From NCBI RefSeq assembly GCF_000220705.2, contig NZ_CP023202.1:1860001-1924000 (forward strand): a stretch of DNA of 64,000 nt, written 5' to 3'. How positions within the stretch are numbered: position 1 is the stretch's first letter; each line of letters starts with the position of its first letter. Both the position numbers and the translations under genes were made by a program. Under the pieces are notes generated by a model. That model had not been told where the DNA came from and did no database searches. It saw only the letters and a list, made by a program, of their open reading frames with translations. Source of the DNA: Streptomyces xinghaiensis S187. Lineage in GTDB: Bacteria > Actinomycetota > Actinomycetes > Streptomycetales > Streptomycetaceae. Shown piece by piece: positions 1 to 8,041 of this stretch.

Positions 1-110
1 GGCATCCGCTCCATCATGTCGGCGGCGCCGAACTCGGTCCTGATCTCTGCCGCGTCAGCCTTCTGCTGCTCCTCGGGAGTCAGCTCGGGCTTCTGGTCCT
101 CATCGCTCAT
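1..110 (-). CDS. Partial small acidic protein of the ESX locus (N-terminus only)
   Basis: An open frame starts with ATG at 108-110 and runs off the left edge. The visible protein begins MSDEDQKPELTPEEQQ and continues through a charged helix-prone stretch ending in an Asp-Met-Met-Glu segment. It begins 6 bases after the stop of the next gene upstream, so the two are probably co-transcribed. Position next to mycP and EccB suggests a type VII secretion accessory or substrate, but nothing visible identifies a family. Only about 36 residues can be read. Confidence 0.6.
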   Translation of the reverse strand, partial: MSDEDQKPELTPEEQQKADAAEIRTEFGAADMMERM

Positions 111-116
111 CAGCGA

Positions 117-551
117 TCACCCCAGTTCCGTGGTACCGCGCGTGACGTCCTGACGGGGCTGCTCCGGAGGTGCCGCCTCGTCCCGCTCCGCTTCCGCCTT
201 CGCCGCCGCCTCCAGTCGCACCCTGATGTCGTGGAACCGGCGTCGCAGGTCCTGCTCCACGTTGTCGAAGCCGACGTCCGCGGCGTGGACGGCGATGCTC
301 AGCATCTCGATCTGGTCGCCGAGGGACCTGGAGAGCTCGACCAGCGCCTTGTGGACGCGGTTGTACTGCAGGTAGAAGCCGTCCGCCTCGGCGAACGGCA
401 GGCTCGTGCCGCTGAACGAGGCGCGGGTGACTCGCTCCAGCGCCACCTTGGAGGTGCCGCCGTCCCCGCTCTCCAGCTCCGTCAGCAGGCCGTCGACCCG
501 GGACCGGAACTTCTTGAGGGCGTCCACGCCCAGTTCGAGGTCAGTCGCCAC
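117..551 (-). CDS. Small helical ESX-associated protein, possible type VII substrate
   Basis: This 144-residue protein starts at GTG (549-551). It is predicted mostly alpha-helical, with a long helix-turn-helix-like body and a charged Pro-containing tail, a size and shape resembling WXG100/EspC-class type VII proteins. No WXG motif is present. F95-D-N-V-E99 fits the loose aromatic-x-x-x-acidic form of the type VII secretion signal, normally Tyr-x-x-x-Asp/Glu. The gene lies on the same strand as mycP and eccB, separated from mycP by 257 bases, so it probably has its own promoter. The ESX link is inferred from neighbours and shape; no catalytic function is visible. Confidence 0.7.
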   Translation of the reverse strand: MATDLELGVDALKKFRSRVDGLLTELESGDGGTSKVALERVTRASFSGTSLPFAEADGFYLQYNRVHKALVELSRSLGDQIEMLSIAVHAADVGFDNVEQDLRRRFHDIRVRLEAAAKAEAERDEAAPPEQPRQDVTRGTTELG

Positions 552-808
552 CGCTGCCCCCGCCGTTCACCGCTCCGAGCACGAGTGCTCATCCTCCCCG
601 TTTTCACTGCAACAGCCGTCACGACGGGCCGTGGTGTCCGGCCTTCAGCCGACTGCGGTCAGCCAACCGTAGCCACTGGGTGTGACAGTCCCAAGTCTCT
701 TTCGGTCCCGCCGGTACTTCTCCGGTGTTCGTGCGGGAGCAACCCTAGACCCATCCCGTGTGCACGGGTTGACGGTACGTCACGGTCGCGGGTCGCCGCA
801 CGGCTCCG
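552..808. promoter_or_regulatory. Intergenic region between mycP and the small ESX gene
   Basis: No gene is seen here. A short inverted repeat, CCCGTG (755-760) / CACGGG (763-768) separated by TG, is flanked on the minus strand by TAGGGT, which could serve as a -10 element for the gene starting at 551. No convincing -35 was found. Alternatively the repeat is a weak end-of-transcript structure for mycP. Confidence 0.3.
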
Positions 809-2074
809 TCAGTCCTCCGCCCCCGCCGCGGCCCGTCCTCCCGTCCGCCGGCGCCAGTCGCGCAGGGCCACCGCGCCGCCGCTGATCGACGCGACCAGCA
901 CGCCGCCGCCCACGAGGACATAGGTCGCCAGCCGCACGTTGCGCTCCTCCGGGGTCTCCCCCAGGTGCAGTTCGGCCGGGGTGGGTGCCTCGGCCTTGGT
1001 CAGGCCCTCGCGGGCGCGTGGCTCCCGGACGGGTGCGTCGTCCTCGGTGAGGGCGCGTACCGGGTCGACGACGCCCCAGCCCACCAGCCGGTCGCGGCCG
1101 GCGACGGAGCGCTCGGCCGTCTGCTGGAGCTGGGCGGTGATCTCCTCCTGTTCCCAGTCCGGGTGCTTGCCCTTGACGAGCGCTGCGATCGCGGCGACGT
1201 AGGGGGCGGAGAAGCTGGTGCCGTTGTCGGCGCAGTGGCCGCCGCCGGGGACGGTGGAGACCATGTCGACGCCGGGGGCCGCGATGCCGACGAAGTCGCC
1301 CGACTGGGAGAACGGGGCGCGTTCGTTGTTGCGGTCGGACGAGGCGACGGCCAGGACACCCGGGTAGGAGGCGGGGTACGTCTTCTTGTCGTTGCCGCCG
1401 AGGCCGTCGTTGCCCGCCGACGCCACGACCACGATGTCCCGGGCCAGCGCCGCGTCGATGGCCTGCTTGAGCGCCGGGTCCGGCTCCACGGCATTGGCCG
1501 TGTCCTGGGAGATGTTGATCACGTCGGCCTTCTCCGCCACCGCGTGGGCGATGGCCGCGGCCAGGGTGGCGGCGGTGCCGTGGCCCTCGGCGTCGTTCTG
1601 CTGGATGGGGATGATCGTCGCGTCCGGCGCCAGGCCGACGAAGCCGGTGCCCTTCGCGGGGCGGGCGGCGATGATCCCGGCGACCTTGGTGCCGTGGCCG
1701 ACCGTGTCGGTGGTGCCGTTCTCCTTGCCTCGTTCGAGCTTGTTGCCGTTCTCGTCCTCGAGGTCCTTCGGCAGCAGGTTCCTGCCGCTTCCGGCGTCCA
1801 CGGCGTCCCGGAGCTGGGGGTGGCGGGCGTCGACGCCGGTGTCGATCACGGCGACCCGGACCCCTTCACCCGTCGACTGCTTCCACAGCTCGTCGAGCAG
1901 GACCCGCTGGAGCGCCCAGGGACGGCCCTCGTACGGCTTTCCGGGGAAGGTGCACTGGCCCGGTGTGTCGGCCGCAGCGGGGGCCGCCGACAGGCCGGTG
2001 AGTGTGAGCGCGGCCGCGGCCGCGGCGGTGAGCGGGCGGCGGTGGGCGGGGGACAGACGGTGGATGAGGGTCAT
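809..2074 (-). CDS. mycP: Mycosin, membrane-anchored subtilisin-like protease of a type VII secretion system
   Basis: This 421-residue S8 serine protease begins at ATG 2072-2074, 14 bases after the eccB stop. Residues 1-35 form a secretion signal (basic, then Ala/Leu-rich, ending in Ala-Ala-Ala-Asp). The catalytic triad is visible: Asp78 in VAVIDTG, His127 in GHGTKVAG and Ser287 in GTSFSAP, with oxyanion Asn222 in ASAGND. Cys41 and Cys281 could form a disulfide. A C-terminal membrane helix (TYVLVGGGVLVASISGG) followed by Arg residues anchors the domain outside the cell. This is the standard mycosin architecture: in mycobacteria these proteases process substrates and stabilise the ESX membrane complex. 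Adjacent eccB and eccE support the assignment. Confidence 0.95.
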   Translation of the reverse strand: MTLIHRLSPAHRRPLTAAAAAALTLTGLSAAPAAADTPGQCTFPGKPYEGRPWALQRVLLDELWKQSTGEGVRVAVIDTGVDARHPQLRDAVDAGSGRNLLPKDLEDENGNKLERGKENGTTDTVGHGTKVAGIIAARPAKGTGFVGLAPDATIIPIQQNDAEGHGTAATLAAAIAHAVAEKADVINISQDTANAVEPDPALKQAIDAALARDIVVVASAGNDGLGGNDKKTYPASYPGVLAVASSDRNNERAPFSQSGDFVGIAAPGVDMVSTVPGGGHCADNGTSFSAPYVAAIAALVKGKHPDWEQEEITAQLQQTAERSVAGRDRLVGWGVVDPVRALTEDDAPVREPRAREGLTKAEAPTPAELHLGETPEERNVRLATYVLVGGGVLVASISGGAVALRDWRRRTGGRAAAGAED

Positions 2075-2088
2075 GGGTCCGCCGGCCC

Positions 2089-3618
2089 TCACGAACCCTG
2101 CGGCTGGCGCGCGGCGCCGGTGGACAGCCGCGGACCGGTCGGCAGGAACGTGGACCAGGCCGCCGGGACGGGCAGCGGATCGACGTCCTTGTAGCCGAGC
2201 CGGTTCTGCGCCTGCTGCGCTTCCTGCATCCGTTGCTGCTTCTCCCGCTCCGAGCCGGAGGACCCGATGCCGGAGTCCTCCGCGGCGCTGTCGCCGTTGG
2301 ACTGCATGGCGTAGCGGAGCCCGGTGTCGGTGACGAGGAAGAGGAAGCCGGTGCCGGTCTCGGACCCCTTGAACTGGCGGAAGAGCTGGCCGGATCCGGG
2401 GGTGACGTAGGCGCTGCTGGAGCCGGTCGGCAGCGGGGCGGGGAAGCCGGTCCCGGCCCAGGTGCTGAGCGTGGTGGAGCCGTCGTCGGCGTCCACCTCG
2501 CGGAGGACGTTGCACACGGTGTTGCGGCTGCCCTCCGCGGTGCCGGCCTCGTTGACGGCACGCGGCGCGTACTCGGGCCACCGGTTGTCCCGTCCGAAGG
2601 GCTCCGAGGGCTCGAAGGCGGCGGCGCTGACGGGCTTCGCCCGCCCGTCCGGGCTGAGCCCGACCAGCTGCGGGCTGCTGAGCAGGAGTTTGGCCGTGAA
2701 GTCGGACACCGGGGCGACCCTGCCCTGCAGGACGACGTAACGCTGCTTGCGTGTGCCGTCGGTGGCGGTGAGAACCATGCCGACCTTGTCGGCCTCCGGC
2801 TCCAGTTCGCCCGGAACGCCGGCGGGCTCGCCCACCGGGCCCGGCACGGTCGGGAAGTCGACGGTGTCACCGCGGTGAAGGGTCTTCAGCCAGGTCTCGG
2901 AGACGCGCTGGGGCTTGTGGTCGTGCCCGACGAGCAGGCGGAGCAGCACCTTGTCCTCCGCCAGGGGGTAGGCGGTGCCGGCGGGGTCGACGACGTAGCG
3001 GGTCTTGTCGGGGCCCTCCACGTAGAGCAGTTCACCGCCGCGCAGCCGGTTCGTCCCCTCGGTCTTCGCCATTTCGCGCTCGGCGAGGACGAAGGCCGCC
3101 TTCTGGATGGCGCGGCCGCCCTGCCCGGGGCGCTCGCAGACGACCCAGCGCATGGCCTTGCCGGCCTCCTCGGGTTCCGGGAGCCGGTCGGGGGCGTAGG
3201 GGATGCCGAGGGTGGCTCCGTGCGGGATCCTCCCGCTGTCGAGCGTCGCCTCGTCGACGGTGATGACCTTGTCCTTGTCGGGGGCGAGCAGCAGCTTGGC
3301 CGACGCCATGTTGAGCACCGGGTGGAGCTGCGGCTTCTTCCTGCCCGTCCGCAGCACCACATAGCGGGTGGTGGACTTGCTGGCGATGATCACGTGTTCC
3401 TCGGGCACGTCCCAGCCCTTGGGGGCGACCGGTTTGAACATGCCCCAGGCGCCGAACACCGCGAGAACGACCACGCCGACGACGGCCCCCGGTACCACCG
3501 CGCGCAGCGGGCGCGGTGCCCCCTCCTCCGAGCCGGTCGCGTTCGGCTGGAGGAACTGCGCGACCAGTCTCCGCCTCGCGAACGTGTAGGCGTTGAGTTC
3601 GTCCCGCCGTGATGTCAT
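2089..3618 (-). CDS. eccB: Type VII secretion core membrane protein EccB
   Basis: This 509-residue protein matches EccB in layout: a short cytoplasmic N-terminus carrying the family hallmark RRDELNAYTFARRR, one membrane helix at about 40-61, and a long extracytoplasmic region of repeated beta-rich segments (YVVLRTGRK, YVVDPAG, YVVLQGRV). Two Cys residues (VVCERPG and NTVCNVL) fit the disulfide seen in EccB periplasmic domains. EccB is a structural subunit of the ESX inner-membrane complex with EccC, EccD and EccE. The start at 3618 puts the hallmark at the N-terminus. mycP follows 14 bases downstream, so the two form an operon. The gene is divergent from eccE. Confidence 0.95.
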   Translation of the reverse strand: MTSRRDELNAYTFARRRLVAQFLQPNATGSEEGAPRPLRAVVPGAVVGVVVLAVFGAWGMFKPVAPKGWDVPEEHVIIASKSTTRYVVLRTGRKKPQLHPVLNMASAKLLLAPDKDKVITVDEATLDSGRIPHGATLGIPYAPDRLPEPEEAGKAMRWVVCERPGQGGRAIQKAAFVLAEREMAKTEGTNRLRGGELLYVEGPDKTRYVVDPAGTAYPLAEDKVLLRLLVGHDHKPQRVSETWLKTLHRGDTVDFPTVPGPVGEPAGVPGELEPEADKVGMVLTATDGTRKQRYVVLQGRVAPVSDFTAKLLLSSPQLVGLSPDGRAKPVSAAAFEPSEPFGRDNRWPEYAPRAVNEAGTAEGSRNTVCNVLREVDADDGSTTLSTWAGTGFPAPLPTGSSSAYVTPGSGQLFRQFKGSETGTGFLFLVTDTGLRYAMQSNGDSAAEDSGIGSSGSEREKQQRMQEAQQAQNRLGYKDVDPLPVPAAWSTFLPTGPRLSTGAARQPQGS

Positions 3619-3690
3619 ATGTCCGTTGCCTCTCCCCGCTGGACGGGCAGGTCCGCCACCGGTGGGGGAGCCCTGCCGCCGTGCCGGCCC

Positions 3691-3700
3691 CTACTATGCC
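3691..3700 (-). promoter_or_regulatory. Promoter-like motif upstream of eccB (GGCATAGTAG on minus strand)
   Basis: On the minus strand this reads GGCATAGTAG followed by GGGCCG, 73 bases before the eccB start. The same ten bases, followed by A then GGGCCG, occur at 8101-8110, 60 bases before the small gene at 7850-8041. CATAGT resembles a -10 hexamer. No consensus -35 is evident in either copy, so an alternative sigma factor or activator is possible. The match is seen directly; the function is inferred. Confidence 0.4.
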
Positions 3701-3793
3701 TGCCGGTGCCCGGGGCCCGTTGCTCAGGTAGGGTGACGGCCGTTCAACGCCTCCGGGGCGTGGGTGAATTGAACACGAGGGGGCAACACGGCG

Positions 3794-5119
3794 ATGGGGA
3801 CGGCGACGCGCGCGCGAACCGGTCCGGCCACCGGTCCGGAGCCGTCCGGCTCCCGGCAGCCGGACGGCTCCGGGGCGGTCACCGCGCCACGGCCCCGGAC
3901 GACGAGCCTCCGCCCCCTGTCGCGCACCGGCCGCACCGGTTCCTTCCCGCTGCGCCAGCTGGTGCTGGTGGAGGCGGCGCTCGCCGTGGCGGCGGCCGGT
4001 TTCGCGCTCGGCGGCGTCTGGCCGGTACCCGCCGTGGCCGTCGCCTGCCTGCTGCTTCTGCCGGCCGTGATCCGCCGCCGCGGCCACGCGATGCCGGACT
4101 GGATCGCGACGGTTCTGGCCCTGCGCGGACGCGGGCGTACGGCCGGGCCGCCCGCGCCGGAGACCGACCCGTCGCTGGCTCCCGTCGCGGAGAACGTCCC
4201 CGGTTTCCGCCCGTTCCCGCACATCGACCGGAACCGCCGTACCGTCGGGATGCTCGGTGACGGCACCTTCCTGGCCGCGGTGGTGCGGGTCGAGGCGGGC
4301 GGGTCCTCGCTGCGGCCCGCCGCCGGCGCCCGCGCGCTGCCGCTGTCGCTGCTCGGGCGTGCCCTCCGGATGGACGACATCGTGCTGGAGTCGGTGCAGC
4401 TGGTGCAGCAGGTGCGGTCGGCGCCCGCCCCGCATCTGCCGCAGCAGGCGGTCGCGCGGCTCTCGTACGCCCCGCTGCAGGCGCGGACGGGCGCGCCCGC
4501 GCTCAGGATGACCTGGGTCGCGGTGAAGCTGGACCCGGAGCTCTGCCGGGAGGCCGTCGAGGCGCGCGGCGGCGGGCCGGCGGGGGCGCAGCGCTGCCTC
4601 GCGCGGGCGGCGGACCATGTGGCGAGCCGGATCACCGGGGCCGGATTCCAGGCCGTCGTCCTGAACCAGGAGGAGCTCAACTCCGCGGTGGCGACCGCGG
4701 CGTGTGCCAGCCCGCGGCTGTCGGCGCGCGCCGGGCTCCCGGACAGCGCGCCGCAGCGGCGCACCGTCGAGACATCACGCGTCTGGCGGTGTGACGACCG
4801 CTGGCACACCACCTACGCCGTGGGGCGCTGGCCCGAGCTGGGCCCCGCCGCGATGCCGCTGCACCGGCTGGTGTCGCTGGTCACCGCCGCACCGGCGTAC
4901 GCCACCACGTTCAGCATCTCCTTGCGGCCGGGCCCGCACCGGGGGTCGGTGGACGTCTCCGGCCACATCAGGGTCACCGGGGGCTCCGACACCGAACTGG
5001 TGGGCGTGCGGCGTGCCGTCGAGCAGGCCGCGCGGGGGGCGGGCATCGGACTGGTGCGGCTGGACCGGGAACAGCTTCCCGGTGTGCTCGCCACCCTGCC
5101 GCTGGGAGGTGCCCGCTGA
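3794..5119 (+). CDS. eccE: Type VII secretion protein EccE
   Basis: This 441-residue protein has a Gly/Ser/Pro-rich N-terminus of about 50 residues, two closely spaced membrane helices (about 55-74 and 76-93) and a large cytoplasmic domain. The segment after the second helix (RRRGHAMPDWIATVLALR) and the later FRPFPHIDRNRRTVGML and AVKLDPELCREAVEARGGG are typical of actinomycete EccE. EccE is the peripheral subunit of the ESX membrane complex in mycobacteria. The gene is divergent from eccB, and its stop overlaps the next start by one base (TGATG), so the two are translationally coupled. The N-terminal 40 residues vary in this family and the exact start is uncertain. Confidence 0.9.
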   Translation: MGTATRARTGPATGPEPSGSRQPDGSGAVTAPRPRTTSLRPLSRTGRTGSFPLRQLVLVEAALAVAAAGFALGGVWPVPAVAVACLLLLPAVIRRRGHAMPDWIATVLALRGRGRTAGPPAPETDPSLAPVAENVPGFRPFPHIDRNRRTVGMLGDGTFLAAVVRVEAGGSSLRPAAGARALPLSLLGRALRMDDIVLESVQLVQQVRSAPAPHLPQQAVARLSYAPLQARTGAPALRMTWVAVKLDPELCREAVEARGGGPAGAQRCLARAADHVASRITGAGFQAVVLNQEELNSAVATAACASPRLSARAGLPDSAPQRRTVETSRVWRCDDRWHTTYAVGRWPELGPAAMPLHRLVSLVTAAPAYATTFSISLRPGPHRGSVDVSGHIRVTGGSDTELVGVRRAVEQAARGAGIGLVRLDREQLPGVLATLPLGGAR

Positions 5120-5838
5120 TGGCCCGTACGGAACCGGCGGCGCGGATGCCGCGAGGCCTCCGCGGCCCCCGCGGGGGCGGTCACACCATGGACACGGGCG
5201 ATCTGGACCTGCTCTCCCTGCCGGTGGGGGACGACGGTGTGGTGATCGGGGACGACGCCGAGGGCCACCCGCAACTGGTGGGATTCCACCGGTCGGTGCC
5301 CTACGACGTCCTGCTGATCGGCGGTCTCTGGACGGCTCAGGTGCTGGCCCTGCGGGCGGCGGGCACCGGCGCGCGTGTGGCCGTGGAGACCGGCCGTCCG
5401 CAGGAGTGGACCCGCCTCGTCCATGCGGCGGGTGCCGGCCTGGAGTGCATCACCCTGCACGAGGTCGGCCATGTGCCGCCCATGGGTGCCACGGTGGGGA
5501 GTCCGGTTCTGGTGGTGCGGGACTGCGGAATGAAGCCCCCGCGGGGCCGGGTGGTCTCGTCCCCCTGGCAGTCGGTCCTGACGCTGCTCCCCTATCTGAG
5601 CCCGGTGGGGCCCCGGTTGCTGCGCGGCGCCACCCTGGTGGGCGTGCAGCGGGTGTCTCCGCAGGAGGCCGGGCAGATCGGCCGGATCCTGGGGTTGTCG
5701 AGGGCCGAGAGCGACGCCCTGCCGACCCTCGCGGACGGTGTGACGCTGTGGTGTTCGGGGAGTGAGCGCCACTGGGTGATGACCACCGGCACGGACGCCG
5801 AGACGGGCCTGCTGGGCATGGCCCGCCGGATGGAATGA
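5119..5838 (+). CDS. ESX-locus conserved protein of unknown function, coupled to eccE
   Basis: This 239-residue soluble protein starts at ATG 5119-5121, overlapping the eccE stop by one base. An internal Met at residue 24 (MDTGDLDLLSLPVGDD) is an alternative start. The body alternates beta-strand and helix (YDVLLIGGLWTAQVLAL, GARVAVETGR) like a Rossmann-type fold, but no Walker A, nucleotide-binding or catalytic motif is visible. The short HEVGH motif is not in a zinc-protease context: no membrane helix or third ligand is seen. Coupling to eccE suggests an assembly partner of the secretion complex. No named family was recognised. Confidence 0.75.
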   Translation: MARTEPAARMPRGLRGPRGGGHTMDTGDLDLLSLPVGDDGVVIGDDAEGHPQLVGFHRSVPYDVLLIGGLWTAQVLALRAAGTGARVAVETGRPQEWTRLVHAAGAGLECITLHEVGHVPPMGATVGSPVLVVRDCGMKPPRGRVVSSPWQSVLTLLPYLSPVGPRLLRGATLVGVQRVSPQEAGQIGRILGLSRAESDALPTLADGVTLWCSGSERHWVMTTGTDAETGLLGMARRME

Positions 5839-5885
5839 GGGGTACGGGCCGCCACGGGGCGCGCGAGGCGCCGTCGCGGTCCGGC

Positions 5886-5933
5886 GGCCTCCCCGGTCCC
5901 GGCGCGTTCCCGCGCGTCCGGTCCGGGGAGGCC
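5886..5933. terminator. Hairpin between convergent genes
   Basis: Arms GGCCTCCCCGG (5886-5896) and CCGGGGAGGCC (5923-5933) pair perfectly, with a further GCGCG/CGCGC inner stem around TTCC. The structure lies between the convergent genes ending at 5838 and 5945 and can terminate from both sides. There is no long U tract, as is usual in Streptomyces. Confidence 0.7.
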
Positions 5934-5944
5934 CTCCGGCGCTG

Positions 5945-7636
5945 TCAGCCCTTCCCGATGACCAGGAGCAGCTTCTCCGGGGAGCCGCTGGAGGTGCCCG
6001 TCACCCGGTCCGAGGCGAGGTAGAAGCGGCCGTCCTCGTACACCAGGAACGGGGAGTAGAAGCCGTTCTCCGCGTCGCGCGCGGCCGCCGGGTTCTGCAT
6101 CAGCGTCGTCGGCTTGCCGCCCTTGGCGCCGATGCTGACGATCCGGCCGCTCTTCTCATAGGTGGGCCGCTGGTAGGCGATGAGGTTTCCGCCGTCGGTG
6201 CGCAGCGGCATCATCGTCAGGTCGTCCCCCGCGGCGGACTTCCACTTCCGCTTGCCGGTGTCCAGGTCGAAGGCGTGGATCTCGTTGTAGCGGCCGAAGC
6301 CGTCACCGCTCTGCTTCTTGTCCTCGGTCGGCAGGTAGAACGTGTCGTCGCTCGCCGCGACGCCCTGGCAGCCGTCCAGCTTCTGCGACATGATCCGCAG
6401 GCCGCAGGCCGGGCGGTAGGTCTCCTTGCCGAGATCGATCTGCGAGCGGACCTTGCCGTCGCCGCCGATCGCCAGGATGCCGCCGGACTTGTTGTCCTTG
6501 TCGGAGAGGGAGACGACGACGGGGTCGGCGGAGAAGATGTTGCTGACGTTGAAGCCCTTGGGGGCCTGGTACGTCCACTCGGCCTTGCCGCCGGAGGAGA
6601 GCTTCTGGAGCCGGCCGCCCTCGGTGCAGGAGTACGACCGCAGCAGGAACGTCCCGCCGCCCGCGAAGCCGTTGGGGGTGCACCCGCTGACCCGTGCCGT
6701 GTCCGTCAGTTCCTTGCCGTCCTCCAGCCGGAACAGGGCCGATCCGCCGAACCAGGAGGAGCCGACGGTGTCGCCGCCGACCGCCACCGTGGTGCCGATG
6801 AAGCCGCCGAATCCGCCGCCCTGGGGCAGGGCCTTGTCCCAGACCTTCTTGCCCTTCTTCAGGTCGATCAGCGCCAGGTGGCTGCACTTGTCCTTCTTCT
6901 CGCCCTCGTAGGCGACGGCGACTCTGCCGTCGGACGTGGCGTTGACGGAGGACGCGCAGACGGGGCCGCCGAGTTCGACGGACCACTTCTCCTTGCCCTT
7001 CCCGGCGTCATAGGCGGTGACGGACTCCAGCGCGGCCTTCACGGCGGAGCCGTCGGCCAGCCAGAACCCGGGGGTGTCCACACCGGACTTGGGCACGTCG
7101 GGCGCCGGCTTCTGCCACAGCACCTTGCCCTCGCCCTTGCCGCCGGAGCCGGTGAGGCCGTCGTCGCCCGGGCGGGCGCCCGCTTCGTCGTCGCCGTCAC
7201 CGCCGCCGCCGTCGATCTCGGCGCTGTCGCCGTCCTCGCCACCGCCCTTCTCGCCGGCGCCGGCGGAGGGCTTGGCGCCGTCGTCGTCACCGCCGGAGAC
7301 GGCGAAGACCGTTCCGCCGACGGCGAGCAGGACCGCCAGGACGCTGCCGATGATGATGGCCGTGCGCTTCTTGTCCGGACCGCCGGGCGGGGGCGGGGGC
7401 ATGGTGGGCGGCGGGTACGCGCCGTACACCGGCTGCTGCGCGTACGGGTTGGGCTGCCCGTAGGGAAGGCCGGGCTGCTGCCCGGGCTGCGGTGGGTTCC
7501 ACGGCCCGGCGGGCGCGCCCTGCGGTGCCGGGGGCATGGGCGGCGGCTGGTTCGGCGGGGGGCCCGGGGGCTGGCTGGGCGGCTGGTTCGGGGGTTGGTT
7601 GGGCGGCTGGTTCGGCGGCGGAGGCGGCTGCGACAT
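5945..7636 (-). CDS. Membrane-anchored PQQ-like beta-propeller protein with proline-rich N-terminus
   Basis: This 563-residue protein has a cytoplasmic N-terminus of about 85 residues dominated by Pro, Gln and Asn (repeats of NQPP), one membrane helix at about 90-112 (AIIIGSVLAVLLAVGG), an acidic Gly/Asp-rich linker, then an extracellular domain of WD/PQQ-like blades: repeated segments such as VTAYDAGKGKEKW, LALIDLKKGKKVW and IHAFDLDTGKRKWK. Such propellers act as binding scaffolds; nothing here binds PQQ or shows an active site. Pro-rich N-terminus plus one helix is common in ESX-linked Streptomyces proteins. It lies between the eccE unit and the EspI-like gene, so an accessory role is plausible but unproven. 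Confidence 0.85.
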   Translation of the reverse strand: MSQPPPPPNQPPNQPPNQPPSQPPGPPPNQPPPMPPAPQGAPAGPWNPPQPGQQPGLPYGQPNPYAQQPVYGAYPPPTMPPPPPGGPDKKRTAIIIGSVLAVLLAVGGTVFAVSGGDDDGAKPSAGAGEKGGGEDGDSAEIDGGGGDGDDEAGARPGDDGLTGSGGKGEGKVLWQKPAPDVPKSGVDTPGFWLADGSAVKAALESVTAYDAGKGKEKWSVELGGPVCASSVNATSDGRVAVAYEGEKKDKCSHLALIDLKKGKKVWDKALPQGGGFGGFIGTTVAVGGDTVGSSWFGGSALFRLEDGKELTDTARVSGCTPNGFAGGGTFLLRSYSCTEGGRLQKLSSGGKAEWTYQAPKGFNVSNIFSADPVVVSLSDKDNKSGGILAIGGDGKVRSQIDLGKETYRPACGLRIMSQKLDGCQGVAASDDTFYLPTEDKKQSGDGFGRYNEIHAFDLDTGKRKWKSAAGDDLTMMPLRTDGGNLIAYQRPTYEKSGRIVSIGAKGGKPTTLMQNPAAARDAENGFYSPFLVYEDGRFYLASDRVTGTSSGSPEKLLLVIGKG

Positions 7637-7849
7637 GGTGGGTTCCCTCGTTGGTGGTGCGGTGCGTCGGTGGATACGGGTCGGTGGACGGGCCCGGGCC
7701 GCCCGCCCGGCGAGCGGGCGGACGGTCCGGCGGGCCGGCGGCGCCCGCCCGGTGGGGCGGGGCGGGATGAGCGTATGCCGTGCCGGGCTTCACCGTCCCG
7801 GCGGGCGGCGGCTATGCGTAGGCGACGATCAGGAACTCCTCGGAGCCCG

Positions 7850-8041
7850 TCAGGGATGCGCAGACCGGTCGAGCTGCTGGACGGCCTTCCGGTCGGCGAT
7901 GCGGTAGACGGTCGTGACGCCCTGGGCGGCCACGGCCACCGTCTGCTCCGTGACGGCCAGTTCCCAGGGTTCCGGGCCGGCGTGGGCCGGGACCGGCACC
8001 CGCCGGGCCCCGGCTCCGCGCTCGTCGCACCGCGACCCCAT
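7850..8041 (-). CDS. Small 63-residue protein of unknown function
   Basis: The frame from ATG 8039-8041 encodes 63 residues. The C-terminal half (PEPWELAVTEQTVAVAAQG, then VTTVYRIADRKAVQQLD) reads like real protein, whereas the other frames here are Arg/Pro-rich shadows. GGGGGAG lies 10 bases before the start, a slightly long but usable ribosome-binding spacing. A competing ATG in another frame directly abuts GGAG and is a worse start. A motif shared with the eccB promoter region sits 60 bases upstream. The gene is on the same strand as the beta-propeller gene, with about 210 bases between them. The strand pattern could be a single propeller-like hairpin, but this is speculative. Confidence 0.45.
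   Translation of the reverse strand: MGSRCDERGAGARRVPVPAHAGPEPWELAVTEQTVAVAAQGVTTVYRIADRKAVQQLDRSAHP

Noticed and set aside
5440..5480. HEVGH zinc-protease-like motif in the eccE partner protein
   Set aside because: The protein is soluble, lacks a third ligand and other metalloprotease features; the match is short and probably fortuitous.
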